Shown here: positions 45,835 to 56,400 of the stretch, piece after piece | Layout: each line of letters starts with the position of its first letter | How positions within the stretch are numbered: position 1 is the stretch's first letter | Origin: Devosia sp. | GTDB taxonomy: Bacteria > Pseudomonadota > Alphaproteobacteria > Rhizobiales > Devosiaceae | Assembly (NCBI GenBank): GCA_015234425.1 | Contig: JADGNE010000033.1 | Location: forward strand, 124,001-188,000 | Length of the DNA stretch: 64,000 nucleotides | Direction of reading: 5' to 3' | Position numbers and translations under genes: made by a program | Notes under the pieces: model-generated | The model's database searches: none | What the model was told of the DNA's origin: nothing | What the model saw: only the letters and a program-made list of their open reading frames with translations

Positions 45835-45975
45835 GAGGGTCTATCCAGAACCTATCCGGGCCTTGCCTCATAGCATTGGCGCATCACCCCTGCGTCTGCG
45901 GCAATTCACTTTCGCACAGTTTGCGAACAGATTTGCATGATAACCGAACAGAACAAAATGGCAACTGGGTGGCAA

Positions 45976-46650
45976 TCATTCGGCGTAGGCTATCCACCCC
46001 CGAAAACTGAGCCCGGCATAGAAGAGGCTGACGCCGGCAAATCCGGCCTCGAGGAGATGGGCTTCTTCCTCTTCGGGGGAAAGGATCGTCAGGCGACTGG
46101 CGATCGCGTCGCGAGACTGTTGCATCTGAGCGGGATCCGTTCCCGGATTGGCATAGGCCACATGGCGCGCTATCCAGCTCGACCGCTCCGGCTCGGCCTG
46201 AGAAAAACTGATATGGGCGAGGATGAGGGGTGCGCCAGGCTTGAGGCGCTTCCTGATCTGACGCAGCGTTTCGAGCCGCTGCTCAACCGGAATGAAATGG
46301 AAGGTGAGGATGGCACTTGCCGCATCGAACGGCCCGTCCGAGGCGTCGGTGATAAAGCCCTGACGAAGGTCGATGCGGCCCATGTGATTGGCCGCGATGG
46401 TGCGGGCCAGCGCCAGCATGTCGGCCGAGGGGTCGACGCCCTCGAAGCGCCAGCCCGGCCGAGCGTCGGCGAAGGCATTGAGTTCGAGCCCACCCCCTGC
46501 CCCGAGCACGAGGATCTTTCCAGCATCGGAAACGCGCTCGCTGATCAACTGGATGGCCATGCGATGGAGATCAGCGAAACCCGGCACCTGCCGCGCCGGT
46601 CGGCTGGCATATTCGTGCGCCGCCGCGCCATCGAAGGAGTTCTGGCTCAT
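45976..46650 (-). CDS. Class I SAM-dependent methyltransferase
   Basis: A 224-residue Rossmann-fold methyltransferase. Motif I I-L-V-L-G-A-G-G-G-L-E-L follows the N-terminal cap, the acidic end of beta 2 is in F-E-G-V-D-P-S-A-D-M-L, and I-L-T-F-H-F-I-P is motif III-like. Substrate unknown; the small-molecule or quinone-type methyltransferases are the nearest look-alikes. Start M-S-Q-N-S-F-D-G at 46650 follows G-G-A-G closely; a GTG five codons upstream is an alternative. It interrupts the usual bamD-recN adjacency. Confidence 0.88.
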   Translation of the reverse strand: MSQNSFDGAAAHEYASRPARQVPGFADLHRMAIQLISERVSDAGKILVLGAGGGLELNAFADARPGWRFEGVDPSADMLALARTIAANHMGRIDLRQGFITDASDGPFDAASAILTFHFIPVEQRLETLRQIRKRLKPGAPLILAHISFSQAEPERSSWIARHVAYANPGTDPAQMQQSRDAIASRLTILSPEEEEAHLLEAGFAGVSLFYAGLSFRGWIAYAE

Positions 46651-46723
46651 CGCTCCATCCTGCACTTATGAAACTTCAGTCGTTACAGAAGTTGCCGGTC
46701 AAGACAATGGCGCAGGCTCTCAG

Positions 46724-46752
46724 AAAACAAAAAGGGCCCCGGAGGGCCCAAT
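46724..46752 (-). terminator. Rho-independent terminator after bamD
   Basis: On the minus strand GGGCCC-TCCG-GGGCCC followed by TTTTTGTTT, a 6-bp all-GC stem with U-tract, 25 bp after the bamD stop. It separates bamD from the methyltransferase and recN. Confidence 0.9.
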
Positions 46753-46773
46753 TCGCAAATTCTCTGTCGCGGA

Positions 46774-47619
46774 TCAGCGGCGGAAGCCGGCGAGCCAGCT
46801 GCCCGAATTGAGGTTCGGGGCGAGGCCCTGCTTGCCGAGGACGTCGAAGGCGCGCTTGTACCAGTCGCTGGCCGGATAGTTGTGGCCGAGGACCGCGGCT
46901 GCCGACATGGCTTCATTGGTGAGGCCGAGCAGCAGGTAGGTTTCGGTGAGGCGATAGAGGGCTTCCTCGATATGGGTCGAGGTCTGCCACTTCTCCACCA
47001 CTTCGCGGAAGCGGTTCATAGCTGCCGAATACTGGCCATTGCCGAGGTAGTAGCGGCCGACCGACATTTCCTTGCCGGCGAGCTGGTCATAGGCGACGAG
47101 CAGCTTTTCCTTGGCGTCCGCGGCATATTCCGAGCGCGGATAGTTCGACACCAGCAGATTATAGGTGTCGATCGCATCGCGCGACAGCTGCTGGTCGCGG
47201 GTGATGTCCTTGATCTGACCGAAGTAGGACGTGCCCTTGAGGTAGAGAACGTAGGGAACGTCCTTGCTGTTGGGGTAGATGGCGAGGAAGCGGTCAGCGG
47301 CCAGGATCGCCTGATCGAACTTGCCGATGCGGTAATGGGCATAGACCTGCATCAGCTTGCTCTTTTCCGTCATCGGATCGCGCGGATGCTGGCGCTCAAG
47401 CTGCTCGAGCTTCTTGATGGCGGTCTGGTAGTATTGGCGATCCATGTCATCGAGCGCACCCTGATAGAGGGTGGCGGCCGGAATGACTGGCTCTTCCTTG
47501 ATCTTGGGAGGACCGAAGAGACCCCCGCCCGCACAGGCAGCAAGGGTCACGGCCATGAGGCCGACGGCAGCGAGCCGAGTGGCACGGCTGGAAATCTGGC
47601 TTACAACGTCGAGCTTCAC
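46774..47619 (-). CDS. bamD: Outer-membrane assembly lipoprotein BamD
   Basis: A 281-residue lipoprotein of the BAM complex. The signal peptide ends in L-A-A-C (Cys29 is lipidated). Tetratricopeptide repeats follow (A-L-D-D-M-D-R-Q-Y-Y-Q-T-A-I-K-K-L and A-I-L-A-A-D-R-F-L-A-I-Y-P are two of five). Some length remains at the C-terminus (S-G-S-W-L-A-G-F-R-R). It works with BamA to insert beta-barrel proteins. The ftsZ-lpxC-bamD order is usual in alphaproteobacteria. A terminator follows. Confidence 0.95.
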   Translation of the reverse strand: MKLDVVSQISSRATRLAAVGLMAVTLAACAGGGLFGPPKIKEEPVIPAATLYQGALDDMDRQYYQTAIKKLEQLERQHPRDPMTEKSKLMQVYAHYRIGKFDQAILAADRFLAIYPNSKDVPYVLYLKGTSYFGQIKDITRDQQLSRDAIDTYNLLVSNYPRSEYAADAKEKLLVAYDQLAGKEMSVGRYYLGNGQYSAAMNRFREVVEKWQTSTHIEEALYRLTETYLLLGLTNEAMSAAAVLGHNYPASDWYKRAFDVLGKQGLAPNLNSGSWLAGFRR

Positions 47620-47710
47620 GAACTGCCCCGTTCTTCAAACAACCGCAACTGGTTGCGGCGTAGTTAGCAAATGGATCAAAACTGTGGCGCGACTGGCGGT
47701 CTGGACCGGC

Positions 47711-48667
47711 TCAGCGCACCGACCGCAGATAGGGACGGACGCCGAGATCTTCCGGCAGATCGTCATACGCGCCAATTTCCAGCGGAAGATCCTCCGCATT
47801 GACTATCTCATAATTGGCTTCGCTCGAAAAGAGACCGGCGAGAACATGTGCGTTGAGCGCGTGACCACCCTTGTAGGAGCGGAAACGACCCCAGATCGGC
47901 AGGCCGCCGAGCGACAGATCACCAATGGCGTCGAGCAGCTTGTGGCGGACGAATTCGTCCTCGAAGCGCAGGCCGCCCGGATTGAGGATGCGGTCCTCAT
48001 CGACAGTGATGGAATTGTCGAGGCTGGAGCCAAGGGCATAACCGGCCTGGCGCAGGATCTTGGCGTCGCGGGCAAAACCGAAGGTGCGCGCGCGGGACAC
48101 ATCTTCGAGATACCGGCGCGGCGTCCAGTCAAAGATCATCCGCTGGCGGCCGATGACGCGGGAATCAAAATCGATCTCGAGGTCGAAGGCGCGCCCATTA
48201 TAGGGCTCGAGCGCGGCAAAGGCGTCGTTGTTGCGCACGGTGACGGCGCGCATGACCTTGAGGAACTTGCGCTGGGCAGGCTGCACTTCGAGGCCGGCGC
48301 CGATAATCGCCGTCGAGAACGGATGCGCGCTGCCGTCAAGAATCGGGCACTCGGGCCCGTCGAGCGTAATCAGCGCATTATCGACACCCATGCCGGAAAG
48401 CGCCGAGACGACGTGTTCAACGGTCGCCACGCTGACGCTGTCGCCCAGGTCGAGCGTGGTACAAAGCGTGGTGCGGCTGACGCGCGAAAAATGCACGGCG
48501 ACAGGCTGCGTGACCCGGCCTTCGCCCATGTCGCGACGGATGAGAAAACCGCTGTCGACAGGCGCCGGGCCGAGGCTCAGCGTCACCGGCGCAGCGGTAT
48601 GGACCCCATAGCCCGAAAATGACACTTCGCCGGCAAGAGTGCGCTGGCGCGTGGATAGTTTGATCAT
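47711..48667 (-). CDS. lpxC: UDP-3-O-acyl-GlcNAc deacetylase LpxC
   Basis: A 318-residue zinc enzyme for the first committed step of lipid A synthesis. Zinc ligands can be seen as V-E-H-V-V-S-A-L (His), the second His in K-G-G-H-A-L-N and the Asp in L-L-D-A-I-G-D-L. The N-terminus R-Q-R-T-L-A-G-E-V-S-F-S-G-Y-G-V-H and D-G-S-A-H-P-F are family marks. It lies after ftsZ with a 112-bp gap that contains a strong terminator, so lpxC probably also has its own promoter. Confidence 0.97.
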   Translation of the reverse strand: MIKLSTRQRTLAGEVSFSGYGVHTAAPVTLSLGPAPVDSGFLIRRDMGEGRVTQPVAVHFSRVSRTTLCTTLDLGDSVSVATVEHVVSALSGMGVDNALITLDGPECPILDGSAHPFSTAIIGAGLEVQPAQRKFLKVMRAVTVRNNDAFAALEPYNGRAFDLEIDFDSRVIGRQRMIFDWTPRRYLEDVSRARTFGFARDAKILRQAGYALGSSLDNSITVDEDRILNPGGLRFEDEFVRHKLLDAIGDLSLGGLPIWGRFRSYKGGHALNAHVLAGLFSSEANYEIVNAEDLPLEIGAYDDLPEDLGVRPYLRSVR

Positions 48668-48716
48668 ACTCTTCTTACTCCACCCCAGGGCCCTCGGGTT
48701 TGGCGCAACAACTAGC

Positions 48717-48749
48717 GAAAAAAAACTCGGCGCGGAAGCCGCGCCGAGT
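48717..48749 (-). terminator. Rho-independent terminator after ftsZ
   Basis: On the minus strand ACTCGGCGCGG-CTT-CCGCGCCGAGT forms a perfect 11-bp stem with a 3-nt loop followed by T7, 31 bp after the ftsZ stop. It marks the end of the dcw transcription unit. Confidence 0.95.
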
Positions 48750-48779
48750 AAGCTTTTACAGAACTCTGTTGCTCAAGCC

Positions 48780-50468
48780 TTAACCATGCTTGCGCAGGAA
48801 GGCCGGGATCTCGAGGTGCTCCTTCTGGGGAGCAGCTGCCGGGGCGCGGCCCTGGCTGTCGAGATTGCCGCGGGCGCCTTCGGTGGCGGGCGGAACGCGG
48901 GAAGTCCTTGCGCCGCCTGCCTCAATGGCGCTGCGGGCTGCGGCGTCATCGGTGACCACGGGCGCCGGCTCGCGGCGCGGCTCAGCCTGAGCCTGTGCCT
49001 GGGGCTGACCGAGATTGAGGCCGACATTGGAAGCCAGACGCTTGAACAGGGCGCGCGCATTGCGCGGCTCACCGTCGTGACGTTCCTCGGCGACCTGTGT
49101 CTGGCGTGCAACAACCGGAAGCTCTTCGGTGCGCGGCATGCGGCGGTATCCATCCGGACGGGCAGCATGGGACGGCACGTAGACGCTGGGAATCGGCTGC
49201 TCTTCGACCATCGGCTCTTCTTCCGGCTCCTGCATCATTTCAGCAGCGGGAACATAGGGCTCGACGACAATGCCGTCATCTTCCTGGTGGGAAACGGCAT
49301 AGGAGTGGTGCGGACGTTCGACGGCAAAGGCTTCGGCAACGGCAGCTTCAACCTGCTGGCCGATCTCCTCGATTTCCATGGCCGGAGCGGCGATCTGGGG
49401 TGCAGGCGCGGCCGAACGGGTCGGCTCGACCGGCACGTGGCGACGCACGGACAGCGGAGTGCGCGAAGCATGCGGCTTGGCGGGCTCCATGGCCTGGACC
49501 ATGGCAGCATCGGTACCGGTAGCAACGACGGAGACGCGGATCGTGCCGGTGAGGTCCGGATCGTAGGTCGCGCCGAGAATGATATTGCAGTCCACGTCCA
49601 CTTCTTCGCGGATGCGGCTGGCCGCTTCGTCGACTTCGTAAAGGGTCAGGTCCGGACCGCCGGTGATGGAGATCAGGAGGCCACGTGCACCCTGCATCGA
49701 CACATCGTCGAGCAGCGGGTTGGCAATGGCAGCCTCGGCAGCGTGGCGGGCACGATCTTCGCCCGAAGCCTCGCCGGTACCCATCATCGCCTTGCCCATG
49801 CCGCGCATGACGGCACGCACGTCGGCGAAGTCGAGGTTGATCAGGCCTTCCTTGACCATCAGATCGGTGATGCAGGCGACACCGGAGAACAGCACCTGGT
49901 CAGCCATCGCGAAAGCGTCGGCAAAGGTGGTCTTCTCGTTGGCAACGCGGAAGAGGTTCTGGTTCGGGATGACGATCAGCGTATCGACATGGCGATGCAG
50001 CTCATCAATACCGTCATCGGCCAGACGCGTACGACGATTGCCTTCGAAGTTGAACGGCTTGGTGACGACACCAACGGTCAGGATGCCCTGCTCGCGCGCA
50101 GCCCGGGCCACCACGGGCGCCGCGCCAGTGCCGGTACCACCACCCATGCCGCAGGTGATGAAAACCATGTGCGAACCGGAGAGGTGATCGTTGATCTCGT
50201 CCCAGCTTTCCTCGGCTGCCGCGCGACCCACTTCCGGGTGCGAACCAGCGCCAAGGCCTTCGGTAACGCCAACGCCCAGCTGAATGATTCGCTGTGCCTT
50301 CGACAGGGCCAGTGCCTGCGCGTCGGTATTGGCAACCACGAAATCGACGCCGCTGAGTCCCGATTCGATCATGTTGTTGACGGCGTTGCCGCCACCACCG
50401 CCAACACCGAACACGGTGATGCGGGGCTTCAGTTCCTGGATATCGGGGATAGTGAGATTGATGGTCAT
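48780..50468 (-). CDS. ftsZ: Cell division protein FtsZ
   Basis: A 562-residue tubulin-like GTPase that forms the Z ring. The N-terminus [16 protein letters not shown] leads into [12 protein letters not shown], and the tubulin signature is [11 protein letters not shown]. The core ends near residue 320; a ~230-residue disordered linker (Glu/Pro/Ala-rich, with M-Q-E-P-E-E-E-P) leads to the conserved C-terminal peptide E-I-P-A-F-L-R-K, which binds FtsA. The long linker is typical of Hyphomicrobiales. ATG 50468 is chosen on family grounds. CtrA-like boxes lie upstream. Confidence 0.97.
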   Translation of the reverse strand: MTINLTIPDIQELKPRITVFGVGGGGGNAVNNMIESGLSGVDFVVANTDAQALALSKAQRIIQLGVGVTEGLGAGSHPEVGRAAAEESWDEINDHLSGSHMVFITCGMGGGTGTGAAPVVARAAREQGILTVGVVTKPFNFEGNRRTRLADDGIDELHRHVDTLIVIPNQNLFRVANEKTTFADAFAMADQVLFSGVACITDLMVKEGLINLDFADVRAVMRGMGKAMMGTGEASGEDRARHAAEAAIANPLLDDVSMQGARGLLISITGGPDLTLYEVDEAASRIREEVDVDCNIILGATYDPDLTGTIRVSVVATGTDAAMVQAMEPAKPHASRTPLSVRRHVPVEPTRSAAPAPQIAAPAMEIEEIGQQVEAAVAEAFAVERPHHSYAVSHQEDDGIVVEPYVPAAEMMQEPEEEPMVEEQPIPSVYVPSHAARPDGYRRMPRTEELPVVARQTQVAEERHDGEPRNARALFKRLASNVGLNLGQPQAQAQAEPRREPAPVVTDDAAARSAIEAGGARTSRVPPATEGARGNLDSQGRAPAAAPQKEHLEIPAFLRKHG

Positions 50469-50517
50469 GGATGGCCCCATAGGTGGCGTGGTTGGTAAAG
50501 ATTTACCCCCCAATTCG

Positions 50518-50532
50518 TTAACCAGACCCTAA
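50518..50532. promoter_or_regulatory. CtrA-like box near the ftsZ start
   Basis: TTAA-CCAGACC-CTAA differs from the CtrA consensus TTAA-N7-TTAA at one base. It lies 50 bp before the ftsZ ATG. Confidence 0.4.
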
Positions 50533-50599
50533 CAATTGTCCCAAAGACGTTAACTCTCGCGCAAAATGCGAGACCAGACGGTTACGGTTTCACCTCGTG

Positions 50600-50614
50600 T
50601 TAACTGAGAGTTAG
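50600..50614. promoter_or_regulatory. CtrA-like box further upstream of ftsZ
   Basis: TTAA-CTGAGAG-TTAG matches TTAA-N7-TTAA except the last base and sits in the 293-bp ftsA-ftsZ gap (50469-50761). CtrA control of ftsZ is known in Caulobacter; here it is inference. The gap also contains several other AT-rich TTAA motifs. Confidence 0.45.
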
Positions 50615-50761
50615 CGCGGAGAAGCCGTTTTCGGGGCAGTCGAAAAGGTAAAAACGTGATCGAGCGGTTACCCGTACACCGTACGGGCTCCGTCAGAGAC
50701 ACCGCTGGCGCGTTTTAGCCAGCGGGCAGAAAATCAGGTTTCGCCCCGAGGGACGACCGAC

Positions 50762-52075
50762 TCAGAAGCTCGAGCGCAGCCAGTTGCCCACGCGGGCAAA
50801 ATAGCCGTCCGTGCCGGTCAGGCGACGGGTGTTGCGCGGCTCGGCATATTCCTGCGCACAGACCTGCGGATAGATGAGCATGCCTGCGACCGTGGAGAAG
50901 GCAGCGCCCTTGGCGATCTCGGGCAGGCCGGCGATGCCCATGGGGCGACCGTTGCGGACGTTGCGAGCCAGCGTGCGGCGCGCCACTTCGGGCAGGCCGG
51001 TCAATTCACTGGCGCCACCGGTGAGCACGAAACGGCGTCCGCAGACGTCCATCATGCCGGTCGCCTGCATGCGGTCGCGGATGGCTGTGAGAATCTCTTC
51101 AATGCGCGGCCGCATGATGCGGGTGAGCACCGAGCGGGCCACCTGCCCCGGCGCTTCGTCGAGCGCGGAGCCGACCGGCTGGATCGAGATCATGTCGCGC
51201 TCGTCTGCCTGGCCGGGCAGCACTGAACCGTAGAGTGCCTTGAGGCGCTCGGCATCGGCGACACTGACCGAGAGCTGGCGAGCAATATCGAGGGTCAGGT
51301 GGTGTCCGCCAATGGCGATGGCGTCGGCATAGACGAGGTGCCCGTCATTGAAGACCGAAACCGTAGTGGTGGCGCCGCCAAAGTCGATACAGGCCACACC
51401 GAGCTGGGCTTCGTCATCGACGAGGCTGGCAAGGCCGGAGGCATAGGGAGTGGCCACGAGGGCTTCGATCTGCAGATGGCAGCGGTGCAGCACAAGTTCG
51501 AGATTGCGCATCGCCAGCGTCTCGGCGGAGATCACGGCAACGTCGACGCCGAGCTTTTCCCCGACCATGCCATTGGGGTCGCGAATGCCCCTCTGGCCAT
51601 CCAGCGCGTAACCGATCGGCATCGCATGAATAATGGATCGCTCGGGACGCACCGAGCGCGAATTGACCGCCTTCAGCACGCGGTAAATGTCAGATTTCTC
51701 GACTTCCTGACCATCGAGCGAGACGGCGGCAGAGAAGGTTTCCGAGCCGAGGCGGCCGGCTGTGACATTGACGACGACACTCTCGAGCGTCAGCCCGGCG
51801 GCGCGCTCGGCCATGCCCACGACGGTACGGATGGCGTGTTCGGCCTTCTCGATATCGGTGACGACGCCGCTCTTCACACCCGAGGACGGCCCATAGCCGA
51901 AGCCGATGACCTCGGCCTGGTGCGTGCGGCCGCGCAGGGACTTGCCCTCGGCGCGCGGAACGAGACGCGCAATGACGCAGCAGATCTTGGTCGATCCGAT
52001 ATCCAGCACCGCCACCAGGGTGGTCTTGCCCGGCTGGACGGGGCGGAGCCGCGATGTCATTGCGTCGGTCATCAT
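50762..52075 (-). CDS. ftsA: Cell division protein FtsA
   Basis: A 437-residue actin-like ATPase that tethers FtsZ to the membrane. The phosphate 1 motif is L-D-I-G-S-T-K-I-C-C-V-I-A near residue 25, C-I-D-F-G-G-A-T-T-T-V the phosphate 2 motif, and V-L-T-G-G-A-S-E-L-T the adenosine motif. The C-terminal amphipathic end (Y-F-A-R-V-G-N-W-L-R-S-S-F) should bind the membrane. Its ATG overlaps the ftsQ stop (ATGA), implying coupled translation. Confidence 0.97.
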   Translation of the reverse strand: MMTDAMTSRLRPVQPGKTTLVAVLDIGSTKICCVIARLVPRAEGKSLRGRTHQAEVIGFGYGPSSGVKSGVVTDIEKAEHAIRTVVGMAERAAGLTLESVVVNVTAGRLGSETFSAAVSLDGQEVEKSDIYRVLKAVNSRSVRPERSIIHAMPIGYALDGQRGIRDPNGMVGEKLGVDVAVISAETLAMRNLELVLHRCHLQIEALVATPYASGLASLVDDEAQLGVACIDFGGATTTVSVFNDGHLVYADAIAIGGHHLTLDIARQLSVSVADAERLKALYGSVLPGQADERDMISIQPVGSALDEAPGQVARSVLTRIMRPRIEEILTAIRDRMQATGMMDVCGRRFVLTGGASELTGLPEVARRTLARNVRNGRPMGIAGLPEIAKGAAFSTVAGMLIYPQVCAQEYAEPRNTRRLTGTDGYFARVGNWLRSSF

Positions 52076-52953
52076 GATTTTTCAGTGTCTTCGTTTACGG
52101 CCGGACGCACCGCCACGACGCTCTCCACCCGCAGGTCGATCACGGTGATGTCTCGGTCAAGCAATTGATACTGGGCCTGGTAATTGGTCAGCTTGCGCAG
52201 CGCCTGTGCCACGCCGTGCTCGGGCAACTGGATGCGCAGCCCCGTGGCATAGATCATGTCCCACCGCCGATCGGCGATCCGCGACAGCGCGATCAGGTCT
52301 TTCTGCAGCTCGGGAAAATTGCCGAGCGCACGGATCATCACCAGCGCGTCGTCCGCCGCGCCGTCGCCAATGACCAGTGGCAGGTCGCCATAGGCGCCAC
52401 CGTCTTCACCGATCTGCTCGCCCTGCCCGTCGATCACAAAGGTGATGCCATCGACACGCCAGCGCGCGACCGGGGTCTTTTCGGAGATCATCACCTCGAC
52501 ATCGCCGGGGTAGGTTTTCCGAACATTGACGTTGCTGACGGCTGGCAACTGGGCAAGACGCTGGCGCGCCGCCTCGACGTCAAAGGCGAGGGTCGACATA
52601 TCCGGCTGGATGCCGAGGGCGTCAAAGATCGCCTGCTCGGACGTCAGGGTCTGGCCGCTGATGGAGATCTGACCAATGGCAAGGCCCGCTTCGGCGAAGC
52701 CGCCCTGGGCGATTGTCACCGCACCGGCAAGCAGATTGCCGATCGGTTCGCGGATCTGGAAGAGGCCCGCAGCCGCAGCCACGGCAAGGCCGATGACCAC
52801 GCCACGACGAACGGCCCGGCCATGAAGCACGCGCAGGCGTGTCAGCCCGCTGGTAACCCGCACGAGGCGCGAGCGGCGAACGGGAACAGGCAGTGCGCGC
52901 GGATCTATTGGCTGCGCTCCAGCGAGAAAAACCTCGCTTTTTACCTGTTGCAA
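52072..52953 (-). CDS. ftsQ: Cell division protein FtsQ
   Basis: A 293-residue bitopic divisome protein. A cytoplasmic N-terminus of ~50 basic residues precedes one membrane helix ([13 protein letters not shown]), followed by the periplasmic POTRA domain ([12 protein letters not shown]) and the FtsQ beta domain ([21 protein letters not shown]). It starts at TTG 52953 with a strong G-G-A-G-G seven bases upstream, overlapping ddl by 13 bp. It links FtsB/FtsL to the divisome. Confidence 0.93.
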   Translation of the reverse strand: MQQVKSEVFLAGAQPIDPRALPVPVRRSRLVRVTSGLTRLRVLHGRAVRRGVVIGLAVAAAAGLFQIREPIGNLLAGAVTIAQGGFAEAGLAIGQISISGQTLTSEQAIFDALGIQPDMSTLAFDVEAARQRLAQLPAVSNVNVRKTYPGDVEVMISEKTPVARWRVDGITFVIDGQGEQIGEDGGAYGDLPLVIGDGAADDALVMIRALGNFPELQKDLIALSRIADRRWDMIYATGLRIQLPEHGVAQALRKLTNYQAQYQLLDRDITVIDLRVESVVAVRPAVNEDTEKS

Positions 52954-53873
52954 CTCGCGTCCTCCACCATCCAGGAGACCAGCTCTTCAAAACTGTGGCC
53001 CACATGCGCAGCTTGCTCGGGCGCCAGCGAAGTGGGCGTCATGCCCGGCTGGGTATTAATCTCGAGACAAACCAGTTCGCCGTCTTCACCCGCCGCGTCA
53101 TTGTAGCGAAAGTCGGTTCGCGTAATGCCCCGGCAGCCGAGAGCTGCATGTGCAGCAAGGCTCAGTTTTTGCACTTTGTCGTAAATTTTAGGTTTAATAT
53201 CTGCCGGCAGGATGTGACGTGATCCACCTTCGGCGTATTTCGCCTCATAATTGTAGAAGTTGAGATCGGTGACGATCTCGGTCACGGGCAGAGCCACGTC
53301 ACCCATGACCGCGCAGGTGAGCTCGCGGCCCGGAATATAGCGCTCCACCATCAGCTCTTCGCCGCCGGTCCAATCCTCGCCAAGGATTTCCTGCGGCGGA
53401 TGGGACTGGTCAGCCTTGACGATAATGACGCCAAAGCTCGAGCCATCGGCGATGGGCTTGACCACGTAAGGGGGCGGCATGATGTGGGCGCGACCGACTT
53501 CACCGCGCGTGGCAATCACATGGTCGGTCACCGGGATGCCGGCAGCCTTGAACATGATTTTTGCCTGGTGCTTGTCCATGGCCAGGGCCGACGCCAACAC
53601 GCCCGAATGGGTATAGGGGATGCGCAGGAATTCCAGCACGCCCTGGATGGTGCCATCCTCGCCGAACGGACCGTGCAGCGCGTTGAACGCGACATCGGGC
53701 GCGATCTCGCGCAGGCGCTCGGCGACGTCATAGCCGACATCGAGTTCGGTGACGCGATAGCCGGCGCGGCGCAGCGCTTCGGCGCAGCCTTTGCCGGTGC
53801 TGAGGGAGACGGGGCGTTCGTTGGAAAGCCCGCCCATGAGGACGGCGACGTGCTTAGTCATGGCGCGGTTCAC
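52941..53873 (-). CDS. ddl: D-alanine--D-alanine ligase
   Basis: A 310-residue ATP-grasp enzyme that joins two D-Ala for the peptidoglycan stem. [20 protein letters not shown] is the N-terminal marker; [12 protein letters not shown] and the metal-binding E-I-N-T-Q-P-G-M-T follow. Start GTG 53873 overlaps the murC stop as GTGA; an ATG at 53861 is an equally possible start. In most relatives murB lies between murC and ddl; here the two genes overlap and murB is absent. Confidence 0.96.
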   Translation of the reverse strand: MNRAMTKHVAVLMGGLSNERPVSLSTGKGCAEALRRAGYRVTELDVGYDVAERLREIAPDVAFNALHGPFGEDGTIQGVLEFLRIPYTHSGVLASALAMDKHQAKIMFKAAGIPVTDHVIATRGEVGRAHIMPPPYVVKPIADGSSFGVIIVKADQSHPPQEILGEDWTGGEELMVERYIPGRELTCAVMGDVALPVTEIVTDLNFYNYEAKYAEGGSRHILPADIKPKIYDKVQKLSLAAHAALGCRGITRTDFRYNDAAGEDGELVCLEINTQPGMTPTSLAPEQAAHVGHSFEELVSWMVEDASCNR

Positions 53874-55288
53874 TCGACTTCCTTGCCCATCAGGGCACCC
53901 AGTTCACCGGGGAGCGCTGCCGCCCACTGGGTGATATTGCCGGCGCCGAGGCAGACGACATAGTCACCATCCTCGACGCGGCTGGCGAGCAGCTTGGCCA
54001 GCGCCGCCGGATCGTCGAGCACGCGCGCATCGCGGTGACCGCGCGCGCGGATGCGGTTGACCAGCTCGTCATGGGTGACACCCGGGATCTGCGTCTCACC
54101 GGCTGCATAGATCGGCGCGACAATGACCGTGTCCGCGTCGTTGAAGCAGGCGGCGAAGTCGTCAAAGAGATCATTGACGCGCGAGAAGCGGTGCGGCTGC
54201 ACCACGGCCACGACATCGCGCCGCGTCGACTGCCGCGCGGCAGTCAGGGCCGCCGCGATTTCGACGGGGTGATGACCATAGTCGTCAATGACGGTGACAC
54301 CCCCAACGGTGCCGGTACGGGTGAAGCGGCGCTTGACGCCGGTAAAGCCCTTGAGGCCGCGGCGGATCGCTTCTGCCGGAACGTGCAGTTGATCGGCGAC
54401 GGCAATGGCGGCCGTGGCGTTGAGCGCATTGTGGACGCCGGGCATGGGCAGTTCCAGCCCATCGATGCGCAGCTGGGTCTGGCGAATGCGGTCGCGAATT
54501 TCGACGGCAAAATGCTGGACACCGCCCCGGTTCTCGAGATCGACCAGACGGACGTCAGCCTGCGGGTTCTGGCCATAGGTGATGACGCGGCGGTCGCGCA
54601 CTTCACCGACCAGCGCCTGCACATGCGGATGGTCGAGGCACATCACGGCAAAGCCGTAGAAGGGCACGTTCTCGACGAACTGGTGGAACGCCTTCTTCAC
54701 CCCGTCGAAATCACCATAATGGTCGAGATGCTCGGGATCGATATTGGTGACGACAGCCACGTCGGCCGGCAGTTTTACGAACGTACCGTCGCTCTCGTCG
54801 GCCTCGACGACCATCCACTCGCCGGCCCCGAGGCGCGCGTTGGTGCCATAGGCATTGATGATGCCACCGTTGATGACGGTGGGGTCGAGATTGCCCGCAT
54901 CGAGCAGTGTCGCGACCAGCGTGGTGGTCGTGGTCTTGCCATGCGTGCCGCCAATGGCGATGGCGGTCTTGAAGCGCATGATCTCGGCCAGCATTTCGGC
55001 GCGGCGCACGATCGGAAGATTTTTCGCGCGGGCAGCGACCAGCTCGGGATTGTCCTTCTTGATGGCGGAGGACACCACCACCACTTCGGCATGCCCGAGA
55101 TTGTTGCCGTTCTGGCCGATCTCGACCTTGATGCCCATGTCGCGCAGGCGCTGGACATTGGGATTGGCGGACGCGTCGGAGCCCTGAACGATATAGCCCT
55201 GGTTATGCAGGATTTCGGCGATGCCACTCATGCCGATGCCGCCGATGCCGATGAAGTGGACCGGGCCAATGTTGCGGGGCATTTTCAT
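53870..55288 (-). CDS. murC: UDP-N-acetylmuramate--L-alanine ligase
   Basis: A 472-residue Mur ligase adding L-Ala to UDP-MurNAc. [15 protein letters not shown] is the N-terminal Rossmann signature; ATP binding is at [13 protein letters not shown] near residue 115; E-A-D-E-S-D-G-T-F is another family motif, and [10 protein letters not shown] the C-terminal domain. Its ATG overlaps the murG stop (ATGA), so the two are coupled. The enzyme acts on the product of MurB, whose gene is not in the window. Confidence 0.97.
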   Translation of the reverse strand: MKMPRNIGPVHFIGIGGIGMSGIAEILHNQGYIVQGSDASANPNVQRLRDMGIKVEIGQNGNNLGHAEVVVVSSAIKKDNPELVAARAKNLPIVRRAEMLAEIMRFKTAIAIGGTHGKTTTTTLVATLLDAGNLDPTVINGGIINAYGTNARLGAGEWMVVEADESDGTFVKLPADVAVVTNIDPEHLDHYGDFDGVKKAFHQFVENVPFYGFAVMCLDHPHVQALVGEVRDRRVITYGQNPQADVRLVDLENRGGVQHFAVEIRDRIRQTQLRIDGLELPMPGVHNALNATAAIAVADQLHVPAEAIRRGLKGFTGVKRRFTRTGTVGGVTVIDDYGHHPVEIAAALTAARQSTRRDVVAVVQPHRFSRVNDLFDDFAACFNDADTVIVAPIYAAGETQIPGVTHDELVNRIRARGHRDARVLDDPAALAKLLASRVEDGDYVVCLGAGNITQWAAALPGELGALMGKEVE

Positions 55289-56400
55289 GATGTGGGGTCC
55301 ATTTCGTTCGTACCTTTGCCGGCAAGGCCTTCGGCCAGATCTGCCAGCTTTTCAACCGCACCAGCCTGCCCGAGGGCACGGGCAGCGGCGGCAGCGCGGA
55401 TCAGTTGATCGGGATCGGCTAACAATTGCGTGATCCGAGTGGCAAGCGATTGCGGTGAGAGTGTGGCCTGCTCGGCCACCCAACCGCCGCCGCCCTGTTC
55501 CATATAGAGCGCATTGTACTTCTGGTCGGAGTCCAGCGCGCCTGGCAGCGGGATCAGAATGGCCGGCCGGCCGATCACGCAGAGCTCGTTGACCGTCGAC
55601 GCACCGGCGCGCCCGATCACGAGATGCGCATCGGCAATGCGCTCGGGCAGATCGGTGACAAAGGAGGCCAGCTCCACATTGGTGCGCGACTTCCGATAGC
55701 TCTCGGCCACCCGGTCGATATCCTCCGGCCGCGCCTGCTGCAGGATCTTGAGGCGCTGGCGCAACGCGTCGGACAGCAGCGCAATGGCTTCGGGCACAAG
55801 GTCAGAGAGGACGCGCGCGCCCTGGCTGCCACCGGTGATGACGAGCCGAATGACAGATTTGTCGTCGAGCGGGGGATAGGGCGTACCGATGACCTTGCGC
55901 ACGCGATCGCGCACCGGATTGCCGGTGACGATCTTTTCGAGCCGCTGTTCGGCGGCAAAGCGCGTCTGCGGAAAGCTCAGCGCCAGAACATCGGCAAAGC
56001 GGGCCAGGGCCCGGTTGGCGCGCCCCATCACAGCGTTCTGCTCATGCAGGATGCCCGGAATGGAGAGCAGGCTCGCCGCAAGGAACGGGGGGAACGTCGG
56101 ATAACCACCAAACCCAATGACGGCGTCGGGACGCACCGCGCGCAGGATGCCGAAGGCCGTGACAATGCCACCGGCAATCTTGATGCCGGCGCCAGCGAAC
56201 TGGATCGGGTTTTTGCCCGAGGGCGTCGCCGAGGGGATGATGTGGATGCGCCGGGCCGGAAAATCCTGGCCATAGCTGTCGACCCGATGGTCGGTCATCA
56301 GTTCCACGGCGTGGCCACGACGGACCAGTTCCTGTGCCAGGGCCATGGCGGGAAACAAATGCCCGCCAGTGCCACCGGCCATAAGTACGAAGGTTTTCAT
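55285..56400 (-). CDS. murG: Undecaprenyl-PP-MurNAc-pentapeptide GlcNAc transferase MurG
   Basis: A 371-residue GT28 glycosyltransferase that makes lipid II from lipid I on the inner membrane surface. [11 protein letters not shown] at residues ~8-18 and the second G-rich I-T-G-G-S-Q-G-A-R are the donor and acceptor loops; [11 protein letters not shown] binds UDP-GlcNAc. It overlaps ftsW (ATGA) upstream and murC downstream, an ideal coupled block. Confidence 0.97.
   Translation of the reverse strand: MKTFVLMAGGTGGHLFPAMALAQELVRRGHAVELMTDHRVDSYGQDFPARRIHIIPSATPSGKNPIQFAGAGIKIAGGIVTAFGILRAVRPDAVIGFGGYPTFPPFLAASLLSIPGILHEQNAVMGRANRALARFADVLALSFPQTRFAAEQRLEKIVTGNPVRDRVRKVIGTPYPPLDDKSVIRLVITGGSQGARVLSDLVPEAIALLSDALRQRLKILQQARPEDIDRVAESYRKSRTNVELASFVTDLPERIADAHLVIGRAGASTVNELCVIGRPAILIPLPGALDSDQKYNALYMEQGGGGWVAEQATLSPQSLATRITQLLADPDQLIRAAAAARALGQAGAVEKLADLAEGLAGKGTNEMDPTS

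Noticed and set aside
45835..45975. Possible LexA box before recN (several GAAC words)
   Set aside because: None is spaced by 7 bases to a second GAAC; spacings of 3 and others do not fit the site.
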